Shown here piece after piece: positions 16,119 through 25,026 of a stretch of 52,492 bases of DNA. Made by a program: the position numbers and the translations under genes. The notes beneath the pieces are model-generated. The model did no database searches, was not told the origin of the DNA, and saw only the letters and a program-made list of their open reading frames with translations. How positions within the stretch are numbered: the first letter of the stretch is position 1; every line of letters starts with the position of its first letter. Origin of the DNA: Candidatus Mediterraneibacter excrementigallinarum (GTDB lineage: Bacteria > Bacillota > Clostridia > Lachnospirales > Lachnospiraceae); assembly GCA_019120075.1 (NCBI GenBank), contig DWVT01000048.1:1-52492 (forward strand), in the 5' to 3' direction.

Positions 16119-17069
16119 ATGGGAAAGATCAGTGTTATTATACCGACGCATAACCGGGCAGAACTTCTGCCAAGAGCAGTAAGAAGTGTACAGAATCAGA
16201 CAAGAGCGGTAGACGAAATCATTATCGTATCGGACGGATCTACAGATAATACAGAAGAAACAGTTAACGCGTTGGCTGAGCAGGATGAAAGGATCCATTT
16301 GATTGCGTATCATCCGGGAAGAAACGGTAATTATGCCAGAAATCGAGGAATTGAAGCCGCTACAGGAGAGTTTATCGCTTTTTTGGACGACGATGATGAA
16401 TGGCTGCCCCGGAAGACGGAACTGCAAATGGAACTTTTTGAAAAAGACCCGGAAGTGGGACTAGTTTATTCGAGCCAGAACTGTATTTATCTGGATACGG
16501 GCATTACCTATCAGACCCAGCCGATGTGGAGAGGGGACCTCTCAAAAAGGATATTTATCCGTGGAGAAATGGGGACGCCTTCCCAGGTTATGGTCAGAAA
16601 AAAAGTTCTTGATAATACAGGCCCTTTTGATCTTGATCTTGAGGCATTGCAGGACTATGATCTCTGGATCCGCTGTTGTCTGGTGACAAAAGTGGATTTT
16701 GTTCCTGAACCGTGTATTAATTATTACAATTCAACAAATACGGATCAGGTCTCATCTAAAACAGACAAGTATATCAAGTCCCGGCTTTATATCAGGGAAA
16801 AATACCGTGATGAGATTGCAAAATTCGGGAAAGAATTTGAACAGAAGGTAGATATCATTGTACGGAACCGGATTGCTGAGAGATGCATGCGCAACGGACA
16901 GAATAGAGAAGCAAGGCGTTATGCTGTGAAGGCATGGAGAATCAGACCTTCCAAAGTTTCATTCATATTGGTTGTTGCATCGTTTTTCCCGTATTCGTTT
17001 ATCGTGAAAGTGCGAAGTGCCATAAAGAGCAGGAATCTTTACTGGCATATTAAAGATATGTGGTCGTGA
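16119..17069 (+). CDS. GT2 family glycosyltransferase
   Basis: A 316-residue inverting glycosyltransferase of the GT-A fold. The N-terminal Ile-Ser-Val-Ile-Ile-Pro-Thr-His-Asn-Arg strand, the Asp-Gly-Ser-Thr-Asp nucleotide-binding motif near 40 and the acidic Asp-Asp-Asp-Asp-Glu cluster near 94 (the DXD equivalent) are clear. A C-terminal hydrophobic stretch near 285-300 may associate with the membrane. GGGAG precedes the ATG. Donor and acceptor are unknown; the position right after tagGH suggests it adds a sugar during assembly of the exported polymer. Confidence 0.88.
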   Translation: MGKISVIIPTHNRAELLPRAVRSVQNQTRAVDEIIIVSDGSTDNTEETVNALAEQDERIHLIAYHPGRNGNYARNRGIEAATGEFIAFLDDDDEWLPRKTELQMELFEKDPEVGLVYSSQNCIYLDTGITYQTQPMWRGDLSKRIFIRGEMGTPSQVMVRKKVLDNTGPFDLDLEALQDYDLWIRCCLVTKVDFVPEPCINYYNSTNTDQVSSKTDKYIKSRLYIREKYRDEIAKFGKEFEQKVDIIVRNRIAERCMRNGQNREARRYAVKAWRIRPSKVSFILVVASFFPYSFIVKVRSAIKSRNLYWHIKDMWS

Positions 17070-17071
17070 TT

Positions 17072-18244
17072 ATGAAAAAGAGTTTAATCAGGGGTGCAGC
17101 TTTTCTGCTTAACTGCCTGTACAGTATATTAAAGCTGCTTCCTGTACAGAAGAAAATTACATATATATCGAGACAGAGCAATACTCTTTCTGTCGATTTC
17201 AGCATGGTGATCCATGAGATGGAGAAACGCCAGCCGGAATACAGGAACATTACATTAATCAAGATGATCGGTGATAGCATTCCGGAGAAGATCGGATACT
17301 GCTTTCATATGATCAGGCAGATGTATCATGTGGCTACATCTGAAATGGTGGTGTTGGATACATATTGTATCGTGGTATCACTTCTTAATCAGAGAAAAAA
17401 CCTGAAAGTCATACAGATGTGGCACGCTCTGGGAGCAATGAAAAAATTCGGTTACAGTATTCTTGATAAGGGAGAAGGAACAAAGAAATCCGTGGCAGAG
17501 GCTATGCGAATGCACAGGAACTATACTTATGTTTTTTCCAGCAGTGAATTCTGCAGCCGTTTTTTTGCAGAGGCATTTAATGTTTCTATGGATAAAATGG
17601 TGGTGATGCCTCTTCCGAGACTGGATCTTCTGGCTGATGAGAAATATGTCGGTGATGTGAAGAGACGAATAAAAGAACGATATCCCCGGTTAGGCTCGGC
17701 CGGAAGAAAGACGATCATATACGCCCCTACATTTCGCAAAGAAGGCGGCGGATTTGAAGAAGAAGAACTCAGGATGGCTGCGCTCCGGCTTGCAGAAGCA
17801 GTGGACTATGAGCGATATGACCTGGTAATGAAATTTCATCCGCTCAGCGGAATCAGGATAACTCATGAGCATGCGATACAGGACACGGAATTTGCGACAA
17901 TAGATTTCTGTCATGCGGCGGATATTGTGATCCTTGATTACTCTGCCGTGGTCTTCGAAGTCGCCATGCTTGGAAAGCCGATGTTCTTCTATACATTTGA
18001 TTATGAATCTTATATGGCAAACCGAGATGTCTACATTGATTTCAAAAAGTATGTCCCCGGGGAGATCTCAGAAGATGCGGAAGAACTGATGGCAATGATA
18101 GAAAGCGACAGAACAGATACAGAAAAGATCGAGCAGTTCAGAGATTTGATGATCAGCAGAACGAGAAGCGGGACATATACAGGTGATGTGGCGGATTTTT
18201 TTGAAAAGACACTGGGAATAAACAGCAAGGAAAAGAGGCGGTAG
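17072..18244 (+). CDS. CDP-glycerol/CDP-ribitol phosphotransferase (TagB/TagF/TarL-like)
   Basis: The 390-residue protein belongs to the Glyphos_transf family, which moves polyol phosphate from CDP-glycerol or CDP-ribitol onto a growing teichoic acid. Diagnostic segments are Gln-Met-Trp-His-Ala-Leu-Gly-Ala-Met-Lys-Lys-Phe-Gly-Tyr (near 112-126), Tyr-Ala-Pro-Thr-Phe-Arg (near 215), Met-Lys-Phe-His-Pro and Asp-Tyr-Ser-Ala-Val-Val-Phe-Glu. The catalytic histidines of the WHALG and KFHP motifs are present. ATG 17072 is chosen; GTG 17060 overlaps the upstream gene further and has no better ribosome binding site. With TarIJ present, ribitol phosphate is the likeliest unit. It is the only such transferase in the window, so it may add a single residue or act as a polymerase. 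Confidence 0.88.
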   Translation: MKKSLIRGAAFLLNCLYSILKLLPVQKKITYISRQSNTLSVDFSMVIHEMEKRQPEYRNITLIKMIGDSIPEKIGYCFHMIRQMYHVATSEMVVLDTYCIVVSLLNQRKNLKVIQMWHALGAMKKFGYSILDKGEGTKKSVAEAMRMHRNYTYVFSSSEFCSRFFAEAFNVSMDKMVVMPLPRLDLLADEKYVGDVKRRIKERYPRLGSAGRKTIIYAPTFRKEGGGFEEEELRMAALRLAEAVDYERYDLVMKFHPLSGIRITHEHAIQDTEFATIDFCHAADIVILDYSAVVFEVAMLGKPMFFYTFDYESYMANRDVYIDFKKYVPGEISEDAEELMAMIESDRTDTEKIEQFRDLMISRTRSGTYTGDVADFFEKTLGINSKEKRR

Positions 18245-18249
18245 GTATT

Positions 18250-19296
18250 ATGGCAAAAGTCTCAATCATTGTGCCAACGTATAATGTAGAACAGTACCTG
18301 ACACAGTGCATGGAAAGCATTGTGGGACAGACACTGAAAGAACTGGAGATTATTTGTGTTAATGACGGATCTACAGACGGTTCACTGGGAATTCTGCGGA
18401 AGTATGAGCAGAAAGATGACAGGGTGATTGTCATAGACAAAAAGAATGAGGGATATGGCTGCGCGATGAACGACGGTCTGGACAGGGCGACGGGCGAGTA
18501 TATCGGGATTGTAGAGCCGGATGATTTTGTGGATCTTCATATGTATGAAGATTTGTATAATATTGCAAAAGAGAAAGACCTCGATATCGTAAAAGCAGAT
18601 TTCTATCGTTTCATATGTAATAAAAAGGGAGAGTTTTTAAAAACATATGAAGCGCTCTCAAAAGACGGAACTGGGTACAATATGGTTATTGATCCGAAAG
18701 AAAACGACGGTATCTTCCGTTACATTCTAAATACATGGAGCGGGATTTACCGTCGGTCGTTTATTGAAAAGTATCATATCCGTCACAATACTACGCCGGG
18801 AGCCTCATTTCAGGATAACGGTTTCTGGTTTCAGACGTTCTGTCTGGCAAAAAGGGTTTATTTTGTGAACAGACCTTATTATATGAACCGGAGAGATAAT
18901 CCGAATTCTTCTGTAAAGAGCAGAAAAAAAGTATACTGCATGAATGAGGAGTACAGGTTTATCCATGATTTCCTTGATCGTCATCCTGAGCTGAAACCTT
19001 ATTTTATAAAGGTTTATTCCATGCAGCGATTCCGTAACTATTTTACAACCTATAACAGGATTGACAGAAAATTCCGTAAAGAATATCTGAAAACGATGTC
19101 TGAGGAGCTTAGAGAGGCTGACCGGAAAAACGAGCTGGATCAGAAATACTTTACTCCTTTTGAGTGGAAAAAGATTGTCAAGATTATGAAAGATCCCTCA
19201 TCTGCAGGTGTGTGGATGGCGGTGAGTACGTCTGCCAGAAGAATGAAGCAGTCAATTCGAAATCTGCGGCGGGTTGTAAATGGAAAGAGGATATGA
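18250..19296 (+). CDS. GT2 family glycosyltransferase, paralog A
   Basis: A 348-residue GT-A glycosyltransferase with Val-Ser-Ile-Ile-Val-Pro-Thr-Tyr-Asn-Val, Asn-Asp-Gly-Ser-Thr-Asp-Gly and a Glu-Pro-Asp-Asp-Phe metal site. It is clearly paralogous to the gene at 21780: both share Tyr-Ile-Gly-Ile-Val-Glu-Pro-Asp-Asp-Phe-Val, His-Asn-Thr-Thr-Pro-Gly-Ala-Ser-Phe-Gln-Asp-Asn-Gly and Asn-Arg-Arg-Asp-Asn-Pro-Asn-Ser-Ser-Val. The C-terminal half is a long, basic, helical region without membrane helices. It starts five bases after the phosphotransferase stop. The specific sugar cannot be read. Confidence 0.88.
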   Translation: MAKVSIIVPTYNVEQYLTQCMESIVGQTLKELEIICVNDGSTDGSLGILRKYEQKDDRVIVIDKKNEGYGCAMNDGLDRATGEYIGIVEPDDFVDLHMYEDLYNIAKEKDLDIVKADFYRFICNKKGEFLKTYEALSKDGTGYNMVIDPKENDGIFRYILNTWSGIYRRSFIEKYHIRHNTTPGASFQDNGFWFQTFCLAKRVYFVNRPYYMNRRDNPNSSVKSRKKVYCMNEEYRFIHDFLDRHPELKPYFIKVYSMQRFRNYFTTYNRIDRKFRKEYLKTMSEELREADRKNELDQKYFTPFEWKKIVKIMKDPSSAGVWMAVSTSARRMKQSIRNLRRVVNGKRI

Positions 19297-19352
19297 TAAG
19301 ATTGTAATGTTGAATTTTGAAGTTTTTTGAAATAATAAAGAGGTGGATATCA

Positions 19353-20519
19353 ATGAAAATAGCAATTGCCGGGACAGGTTATGTAGGACTGTCAAATGCG
19401 ATCATCCTTGCACAGCATAATGAAGTATACGCACTGGATATTATTCCGGAGAAAGTAGAAATGATCAACAACAAAAAATCTCCTATTGTAGATAAGGAGA
19501 TTGAGGAATATCTGGCTAATGTTCCATTGAATCTTACTGCTACGACGGATGACGTGGAAGCATATACCGGGGCGGATTATATTGTGATTGCAACACCCAC
19601 AAATTATGATGAAGAGTTGAATTATTTTGACACATCAAGCGTGGAATCTGTTATCGAGAGGGTACTCCAGATTGATCCGGATGCAGTTATGATCATTAAA
19701 TCTACGGTGCCAGTAGGATATACAAAGGAGATAAGGGAAAAATACAAGACCGATAATATTATTTTTTCACCGGAATTTCTTAGGGAGGGAAAAGCTCTCT
19801 ATGATAATCTGTATCCTTCCAGGATCATAATAGGTGAAGAAAGTAGCAGAGCTGAAAAATTTGTTTCCCTGCTCAAAGAAGGGGCAATCAAGGAGGATAT
19901 CCCTGTACTCTATACAGGTTCTACAGAGGCAGAGGCAATTAAGCTGTTTGCGAATACTTATCTTGCACTTCGAGTGGCGTATTTTAATGAACTGGATACT
20001 TATGCAGAGATAAGGGGATTGAATACAAAACAGATCATAGAGGGGGTCGGATTAGATCCAAGAATCGGAACTCACTACAATAATCCATCATTCGGTTATG
20101 GTGGATATTGTCTCCCGAAGGATACAAAGCAGCTTCTCGCAAATTATGATAAGGTGCCGAATAATATTATCAGAGCGATTGTTGATTCAAATACAACGAG
20201 AAAAGACCATATTGCCAATATGATCCTGAAGAGAAATCCTTCTGTGGTCGGAATCTACCGCCTTACGATGAAGACGAATTCCGATAATTTCAGACAGTCA
20301 TCAATACAGGGAATCATGAAACGCATCAAGGCAAAGGGAATAGAGGTCGTGGTATATGAACCCACGTTGAAAGACGATGAATTCTTCCATTCAAAAGTGA
20401 TCAGAGATTTCGATGAGTTTAAGGACTATGCAGATATAATTGTTGCAAACAGAATGGATGACAGATTAAAGGGGGTAAAGGAAAAAGTTTATACCCGGGA
20501 TATATATAGTAGAGATTAG
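19353..20519 (+). CDS. ugd: UDP-glucose 6-dehydrogenase
   Basis: Oxidises UDP-glucose to UDP-glucuronate with two NAD+. The 388-residue length and sequence match the short Ugd class of enterobacteria and firmicutes. Visible features are the N-terminal Rossmann motif Gly-Thr-Gly-Tyr-Val-Gly, the Phe-Ser-Pro-Glu-Phe-Leu-Arg-Glu-Gly segment, and the active-site Cys 253 in [10 protein letters not shown]. ATG 19353, preceded by AGAGGTGG, is the start; an in-frame TTG at 19317 has no ribosome binding site. It implies that the surface polymer made here contains glucuronic acid or a derivative. Confidence 0.95.
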   Translation: MKIAIAGTGYVGLSNAIILAQHNEVYALDIIPEKVEMINNKKSPIVDKEIEEYLANVPLNLTATTDDVEAYTGADYIVIATPTNYDEELNYFDTSSVESVIERVLQIDPDAVMIIKSTVPVGYTKEIREKYKTDNIIFSPEFLREGKALYDNLYPSRIIIGEESSRAEKFVSLLKEGAIKEDIPVLYTGSTEAEAIKLFANTYLALRVAYFNELDTYAEIRGLNTKQIIEGVGLDPRIGTHYNNPSFGYGGYCLPKDTKQLLANYDKVPNNIIRAIVDSNTTRKDHIANMILKRNPSVVGIYRLTMKTNSDNFRQSSIQGIMKRIKAKGIEVVVYEPTLKDDEFFHSKVIRDFDEFKDYADIIVANRMDDRLKGVKEKVYTRDIYSRD

Positions 20520-20546
20520 AACACTATTTTAAAAATAAGGAGATAT

Positions 20547-21731
20547 ATGGATAAAAAAAAGACGGTTGTCTTGGCAGCTGATAACAATTATGCATTTCAA
20601 ATGATGGTCGCGGTGGATTCTCTTCTGAGTCATGTAAAGAATCCACTGGAATATCAATTAGTATTATTGGTATCTTCGAATTTTAAAAATGAATATATTG
20701 ATTTGCTAAACAATATTTTGCATAAGTATAATGCGATATCGCCAAAGTTTTTTTTTATGGATGATACGTATAGTAAAGTCAAAATACAATTATCACATAT
20801 AACTCAGGCAACTTTTTTTAGGCTTGCTCTTCCAGAAATTTTATCTGATATCAAAAAATGTATATATTTAGATGTGGATATTCTTGTGCAGAAGAGTATC
20901 GATGAGTTGTTTGAAATTGAAATGGATAACTTTTATCTTGCTGGAGTAAAGGCAGCAGGTTTCTACTATCCTGAAGAAAAAACGAATAAAATATTGAAAA
21001 CTTTGGAGATTCCGAGCATAGATCAATATATAAATGCAGGTGTATTGATTATTAATCTGGAGTTGATGAGAAAGCATAACTTGAAAATTCGATTTGATGA
21101 ATTAATAAAAAAGGAATATAAAAATCAAGATCAGGATGTTCTAAATGCTGCCTGTTATGGAAAGATTAAATTGCTAAATCCTCAGTATAATCTTATGACA
21201 AAATATCATCCTGAAGATAGTCAGTCTTATGATAAAATTCCCTGCCTGCGTTATTGCTATTCAAAAACAGAATGGGAAATAGCATGTCATGAGCCGGTAA
21301 TCATACACTTTGCTGATGTTGAAAAACCATGGCTGGATGTTTCAATAGGATTCGCAGATTTATGGTGGAAACAGGCAATTCAGTCTAACCTTTCACAATT
21401 TATAATGAAAATGTATTTGAAAGAATTACATGAACGACCTGTGAGAAAGCAGGAAAAGCTTAATACAGAGTTAGCTAATGCTAAAATGAAACTGCAAATT
21501 ACTTATGACGAGAAAGCACAACGTGGAAGGATAATAAGACAACTCCAAGAGGAAAAAAAGAGTATCACCAATAAATATGTAAAACAAGTACAAGAAAATA
21601 GAGGCCTTCAAGAGCAACTCAAACAAAAAGAAAGTCAAATAAATAGAATATATGCTTCACATAGTTATAAGATCGGGAAAATTGTAACCTGTTTTCCGAG
21701 AAAAGTGAAATTATTAATTAAGAAAAAATAG
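20547..21731 (+). CDS. GT8 family glycosyltransferase with C-terminal coiled coil
   Basis: A 394-residue retaining glycosyltransferase. The GT8 hallmarks are Ala-Ala-Asp-Asn-Asn near the N-terminus, the metal-binding Leu-Asp-Val-Asp-Ile near residue 110, Asn-Ala-Gly-Val-Leu-Ile-Ile-Asn-Leu near 165 and Asp-Gln-Asp-Val-Leu-Asn near 195. Residues about 300-365 form a charged coiled coil, and the end is a basic tail (Ser-Tyr-Lys-Ile-Gly-Lys ... Pro-Arg-Lys-Val-Lys) shared in pattern with the GT2 at 21780. GT8 enzymes add galactose or glucose to lipopolysaccharide or wall glycans. The gene is conspicuously AT-rich compared with ugd upstream, hinting at separate acquisition. AAGGAG precedes the ATG. 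Confidence 0.88.
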   Translation: MDKKKTVVLAADNNYAFQMMVAVDSLLSHVKNPLEYQLVLLVSSNFKNEYIDLLNNILHKYNAISPKFFFMDDTYSKVKIQLSHITQATFFRLALPEILSDIKKCIYLDVDILVQKSIDELFEIEMDNFYLAGVKAAGFYYPEEKTNKILKTLEIPSIDQYINAGVLIINLELMRKHNLKIRFDELIKKEYKNQDQDVLNAACYGKIKLLNPQYNLMTKYHPEDSQSYDKIPCLRYCYSKTEWEIACHEPVIIHFADVEKPWLDVSIGFADLWWKQAIQSNLSQFIMKMYLKELHERPVRKQEKLNTELANAKMKLQITYDEKAQRGRIIRQLQEEKKSITNKYVKQVQENRGLQEQLKQKESQINRIYASHSYKIGKIVTCFPRKVKLLIKKK

Positions 21732-21779
21732 GGAAGGAGAAGTGGCTGTATTTTCTGCTTAATACACCATATGTAAAAA

Positions 21780-22907
21780 ATGCCGAAAGTATCAATTATA
21801 ATACCAACATATAATGTAGAAAACTATTTGAGAGAATGCATGGAGAGCATAGTCAGACAAACGCTTCATGATATTGAAATTATCTGTATCAATGATGGAT
21901 CAACAGATAAGTCTCTTGAAATTCTTAAAGAATATGCAGAGAAAGATGAAAGGATTGTCCTCATAGATAAAATGAATGAAGGCTATGGGGTGGGAATGAA
22001 TATCGGCCTTGACAAGGCGACGGGAGAATACATCGGTATAGTTGAGCCGGATGATTTCGTGCCTTTGTCCATGTACGAAGATTTGTATAATGTTGCCAAG
22101 CAGAATGATCTTGATTTTGTGAAGGCAGATTTTTATCGTTTTACAAGAAGTGAGAAGACGGGGGATATGCATCTGACGTACAATCATCTGGATAGTGAGG
22201 GCATGGATTATAATCAGGTGATTGATCCGTTTGAAAAACCATATATTACTAAGTTTATTATGAATACGTGGAGTGGTATTTATCGCAGACAGTATATTGA
22301 GGAACATCATATTCGTCATAATACTACGCCTGGAGCATCTTTCCAGGATAATGGTTTTTTCTGGCAGACATTTATTTATGCTAAGAGATGCATGTTTTTA
22401 GATAAGCCGTATTATATGAATCGTCGAGATAATCCGAATTCTTCTGTAAATAATAAAGAAAAAGTATATTGTATGAATGTTGAGTATGATTTTGTCAGAG
22501 ATATTTTCATGCAGAAGGGGAATGAGAAACTGTGGGAGCGGTTCAAGTATTACTATAACTATAAAAGATATTTCAGCTATACGTTTACGATTGGAAGAAT
22601 CAGCGATGAGTTTAAGAGAGAGTATGTTGAACGTATCAGTAAAGAATTTAGAAGGGCACAGGATCTTGAGGAATTAGATATGAATGTTTTCACACCGAGA
22701 ACAAGAGAACGGCTCAGTTTGCTTATTAAAGATCCGAATGGCTATTATCAGAAATATGCACTTTTTGAGGGTGGTTCAGCGGCAGATCAGATTAAAAAGC
22801 TGGAGAGAGAACTGAGTGATGTGAAGAAATCTACTACTTTCAAAATCGGGAAAGCGATGATGTTTGTGCCCAGGTCAATCAAGAGAAAAATCGTAAAACG
22901 CAAATAA
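21780..22907 (+). CDS. GT2 family glycosyltransferase, paralog B
   Basis: A 375-residue paralog of the glycosyltransferase at 18250, with the same Pro-Thr-Tyr-Asn-Val, Asn-Asp-Gly-Ser-Thr-Asp and Glu-Pro-Asp-Asp-Phe motifs and long identical blocks. It differs by a C-terminal extension, a short predicted coiled coil (about 335-350) followed by a basic tail ending Lys-Arg-Lys. The start is unusual: ATG 21780 is preceded in frame by a stop at 21774 and has no Shine-Dalgarno sequence within 15 bases. The nearest one, GGAAGGAG, lies about 40 bases upstream. Either translation is weak or the true start is further in. Confidence 0.86.
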   Translation: MPKVSIIIPTYNVENYLRECMESIVRQTLHDIEIICINDGSTDKSLEILKEYAEKDERIVLIDKMNEGYGVGMNIGLDKATGEYIGIVEPDDFVPLSMYEDLYNVAKQNDLDFVKADFYRFTRSEKTGDMHLTYNHLDSEGMDYNQVIDPFEKPYITKFIMNTWSGIYRRQYIEEHHIRHNTTPGASFQDNGFFWQTFIYAKRCMFLDKPYYMNRRDNPNSSVNNKEKVYCMNVEYDFVRDIFMQKGNEKLWERFKYYYNYKRYFSYTFTIGRISDEFKREYVERISKEFRRAQDLEELDMNVFTPRTRERLSLLIKDPNGYYQKYALFEGGSAADQIKKLERELSDVKKSTTFKIGKAMMFVPRSIKRKIVKRK

Positions 22908-22929
22908 AGGAAAAGGAGTACGGAGGACA

Positions 22930-23874
22930 ATGCCTTTAGTATCAGTTATCATTCCGGTATATAATGTGGAACAATACTTGAAACAATGTCTGGACAGTGT
23001 ATTAGCACAGACATTATTGGATATTGAAGTTATATGTGTAAACGACAGCTCTACGGATGGATCGTTGAAAATTCTGGAAGAATACGCTGGAAAAGACAGG
23101 CGTATCACAGTAGTTACACAGCCGAATGGAGGGGCTGGAGCAGCAAGAAATAAAGGGCTGTCTATGGCAACCGGTAAATATTTGTCTTTTCTGGATGCGG
23201 ATGATTTTTTTGAGCCGGATATGCTTAAGCTTGCATATGAAAAAGCAGAAGAGGATAAAGCAGATTTTGTCGTATTTAATTCTGATCAATACTATACAGA
23301 AAAAGATAAATTTGTAGAAGTTGCCTGGACTCTCCGACTAAAGGAAATTCCTCCATATACACCCTTTAATCATCGTCAGATGACGGACAATATTTTTAAG
23401 GTTTTTGTCGGATGGGCGTGGGATAAGCTGTATAGTAGAGAGTTTGTAGAACGGCATGATCTTCTGTTCCAGGAGCAGAGAACGAGCAATGATCTTTTAT
23501 TTGTTTTTAGTGCTGTGGCTATTGCAGAAAGGATTTCTGTTGTGAATAAAGTCTTGGCTCACCAGAGACGGGATGCAAAAGACTCTTTATCCAAAACCAG
23601 AGAAAATTCCTGGTATTGTTTTTATGATGCTTTGATTGCTCTTCGCGAGAGACTGAAAGAAGAGGGGCTGTTTAAAGAAACAGAGAAGGATTACATAAAT
23701 TATGCTCTGCATTCTTCGTTGTGGAACATTAATACGCTTGCTGAACCAACCAGAACAAAATTGATTGATAAAATGAATTCTGAATGGTTTGAAGAACTTG
23801 GGATAAAAGGAAAGCCGGAAAACTACTTCTATAATAAAAAGGAATTTAAGCAGTATAAAAAGATAAGGCGATAA
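22930..23874 (+). CDS. GT2 family glycosyltransferase
   Basis: A 314-residue GT-A enzyme with Val-Ser-Val-Ile-Ile-Pro-Val-Tyr-Asn-Val, Asn-Asp-Ser-Ser-Thr-Asp-Gly, Gly-Gly-Ala-Gly-Ala-Ala-Arg-Asn-Lys-Gly and a Leu-Asp-Ala-Asp-Asp metal site near 93. It resembles GT2 proteins of capsule and teichoic-acid loci. GGAGG precedes the ATG. It is less like the 18250/21780 pair than those two are like each other, especially after residue 110, so it probably uses a different donor or acceptor. Confidence 0.88.
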   Translation: MPLVSVIIPVYNVEQYLKQCLDSVLAQTLLDIEVICVNDSSTDGSLKILEEYAGKDRRITVVTQPNGGAGAARNKGLSMATGKYLSFLDADDFFEPDMLKLAYEKAEEDKADFVVFNSDQYYTEKDKFVEVAWTLRLKEIPPYTPFNHRQMTDNIFKVFVGWAWDKLYSREFVERHDLLFQEQRTSNDLLFVFSAVAIAERISVVNKVLAHQRRDAKDSLSKTRENSWYCFYDALIALRERLKEEGLFKETEKDYINYALHSSLWNINTLAEPTRTKLIDKMNSEWFEELGIKGKPENYFYNKKEFKQYKKIRR

Positions 23875-23882
23875 GCAGAATA

Positions 23883-24998
23883 ATGACTATGCGGCAGAAT
23901 GAGATTAAAGAAACCAAAAGAGAAGAGTGGATTGACTACGCTAGAATTTGTGCAATATGCTGTGTTGTATTATGTCATGCGACACAGGAATATTATAATG
24001 GAGTTTTAAATGGAACTGAACATGTAAGATTTCTTTTTTGGGGGATAGAAACTACTTTTTTTACTATTGGACGACTGGGAGTGCCGATTTTTCTAGCAAT
24101 TTCAGGAACACTTCTCTTAAATCGAGAAAAGAATATTTTTCGTTTTTATCGGAAATCGTTAATTCCAATGATTGTTGCTACGGAAATATGGACAATATTT
24201 AATTATTTTTTTGTATGCATTGTTTATGAGCGCGAGATTGTTCTGCCTGACCTGATTAAGGAAATGCTGTTTATGAAAGATGGAGAACTTTCTCATATGT
24301 GGTATATGCCGATGATTATCGGCATGTATGTTTTTATTCCCTTTCTCGCCAAAGTGATTAATTACTATGAAAACATAAAGTACTTTATAATACCAATCAC
24401 CATTGTTTGGATTGATACAATGCTTATTCCTACTATAAATGTGTTCTATAACAGGACAATAATGCAGGATGAAAGTTTGGAGACGTTGGTATTTCTTCCG
24501 GATGTCAATTTTGGCGGTGGAGCGTATGGCTTATATATAATACTTGGATATTTTATCGGAAGAAAAAAGCTTCTTCAGAGAGTTAAAACAAGCATTCTTT
24601 TAATTGTTTCCGCTGTTTTGTTTGCAGCTAATACGGCTGGACAATATTACCTGTATTCAAATGACTATTTTAGCAGTGGAAGTATGCTTTGGTATAATAT
24701 TGTTCCTATTTTTGCGTTGGGGCTGACACTTTATGAATTGATAAGAAGATACCATAATGTTATAAAGCATATTGTCAGAATTGATATGGCTTTTCTGGCA
24801 AGATGCAGTTTTGGAATCTATCTGCTACACAAGCCGGTTATGGTTTTATGGTCAAAATACGTACCTCTGTCTGGGGTAAACGTGATATTGAAAATTATTC
24901 TGTTATTTATAGCGGGGTTTGGAATCAGCCTGATTATTTTATTGCCATTTTATTTAAAATGGAAACGAGTGGGGAAAATAGTTTTCCTGATCAAATAA
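23883..24998 (+). CDS. Membrane acyltransferase (acyltransferase 3 family)
   Basis: The 371-residue protein has about ten membrane helices and the family N-terminus: Glu-Trp-Ile-Asp-Tyr-Ala-Arg followed by a helix ending Cys-His-Ala (His 37 or nearby is the conserved membrane-embedded histidine). A Gly-Val-Pro-Ile-Phe-Leu-Ala-Ile-Ser-Gly segment follows near 75. Acyltransferase-3 proteins such as OafA and WecH O-acetylate surface sugars using acetyl groups from the cytoplasm. It starts eight bases after the GT2 gene with no clear Shine-Dalgarno sequence, so translational coupling is likely. ATG 23889 is an equally possible start. Probable role: O-acetylation of the glycan. Confidence 0.87.
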   Translation: MTMRQNEIKETKREEWIDYARICAICCVVLCHATQEYYNGVLNGTEHVRFLFWGIETTFFTIGRLGVPIFLAISGTLLLNREKNIFRFYRKSLIPMIVATEIWTIFNYFFVCIVYEREIVLPDLIKEMLFMKDGELSHMWYMPMIIGMYVFIPFLAKVINYYENIKYFIIPITIVWIDTMLIPTINVFYNRTIMQDESLETLVFLPDVNFGGGAYGLYIILGYFIGRKKLLQRVKTSILLIVSAVLFAANTAGQYYLYSNDYFSSGSMLWYNIVPIFALGLTLYELIRRYHNVIKHIVRIDMAFLARCSFGIYLLHKPVMVLWSKYVPLSGVNVILKIILLFIAGFGISLIILLPFYLKWKRVGKIVFLIK

Positions 24999-25026
24999 TT
25001 ATATAACCTAAAAGGGGAGAAAACTT

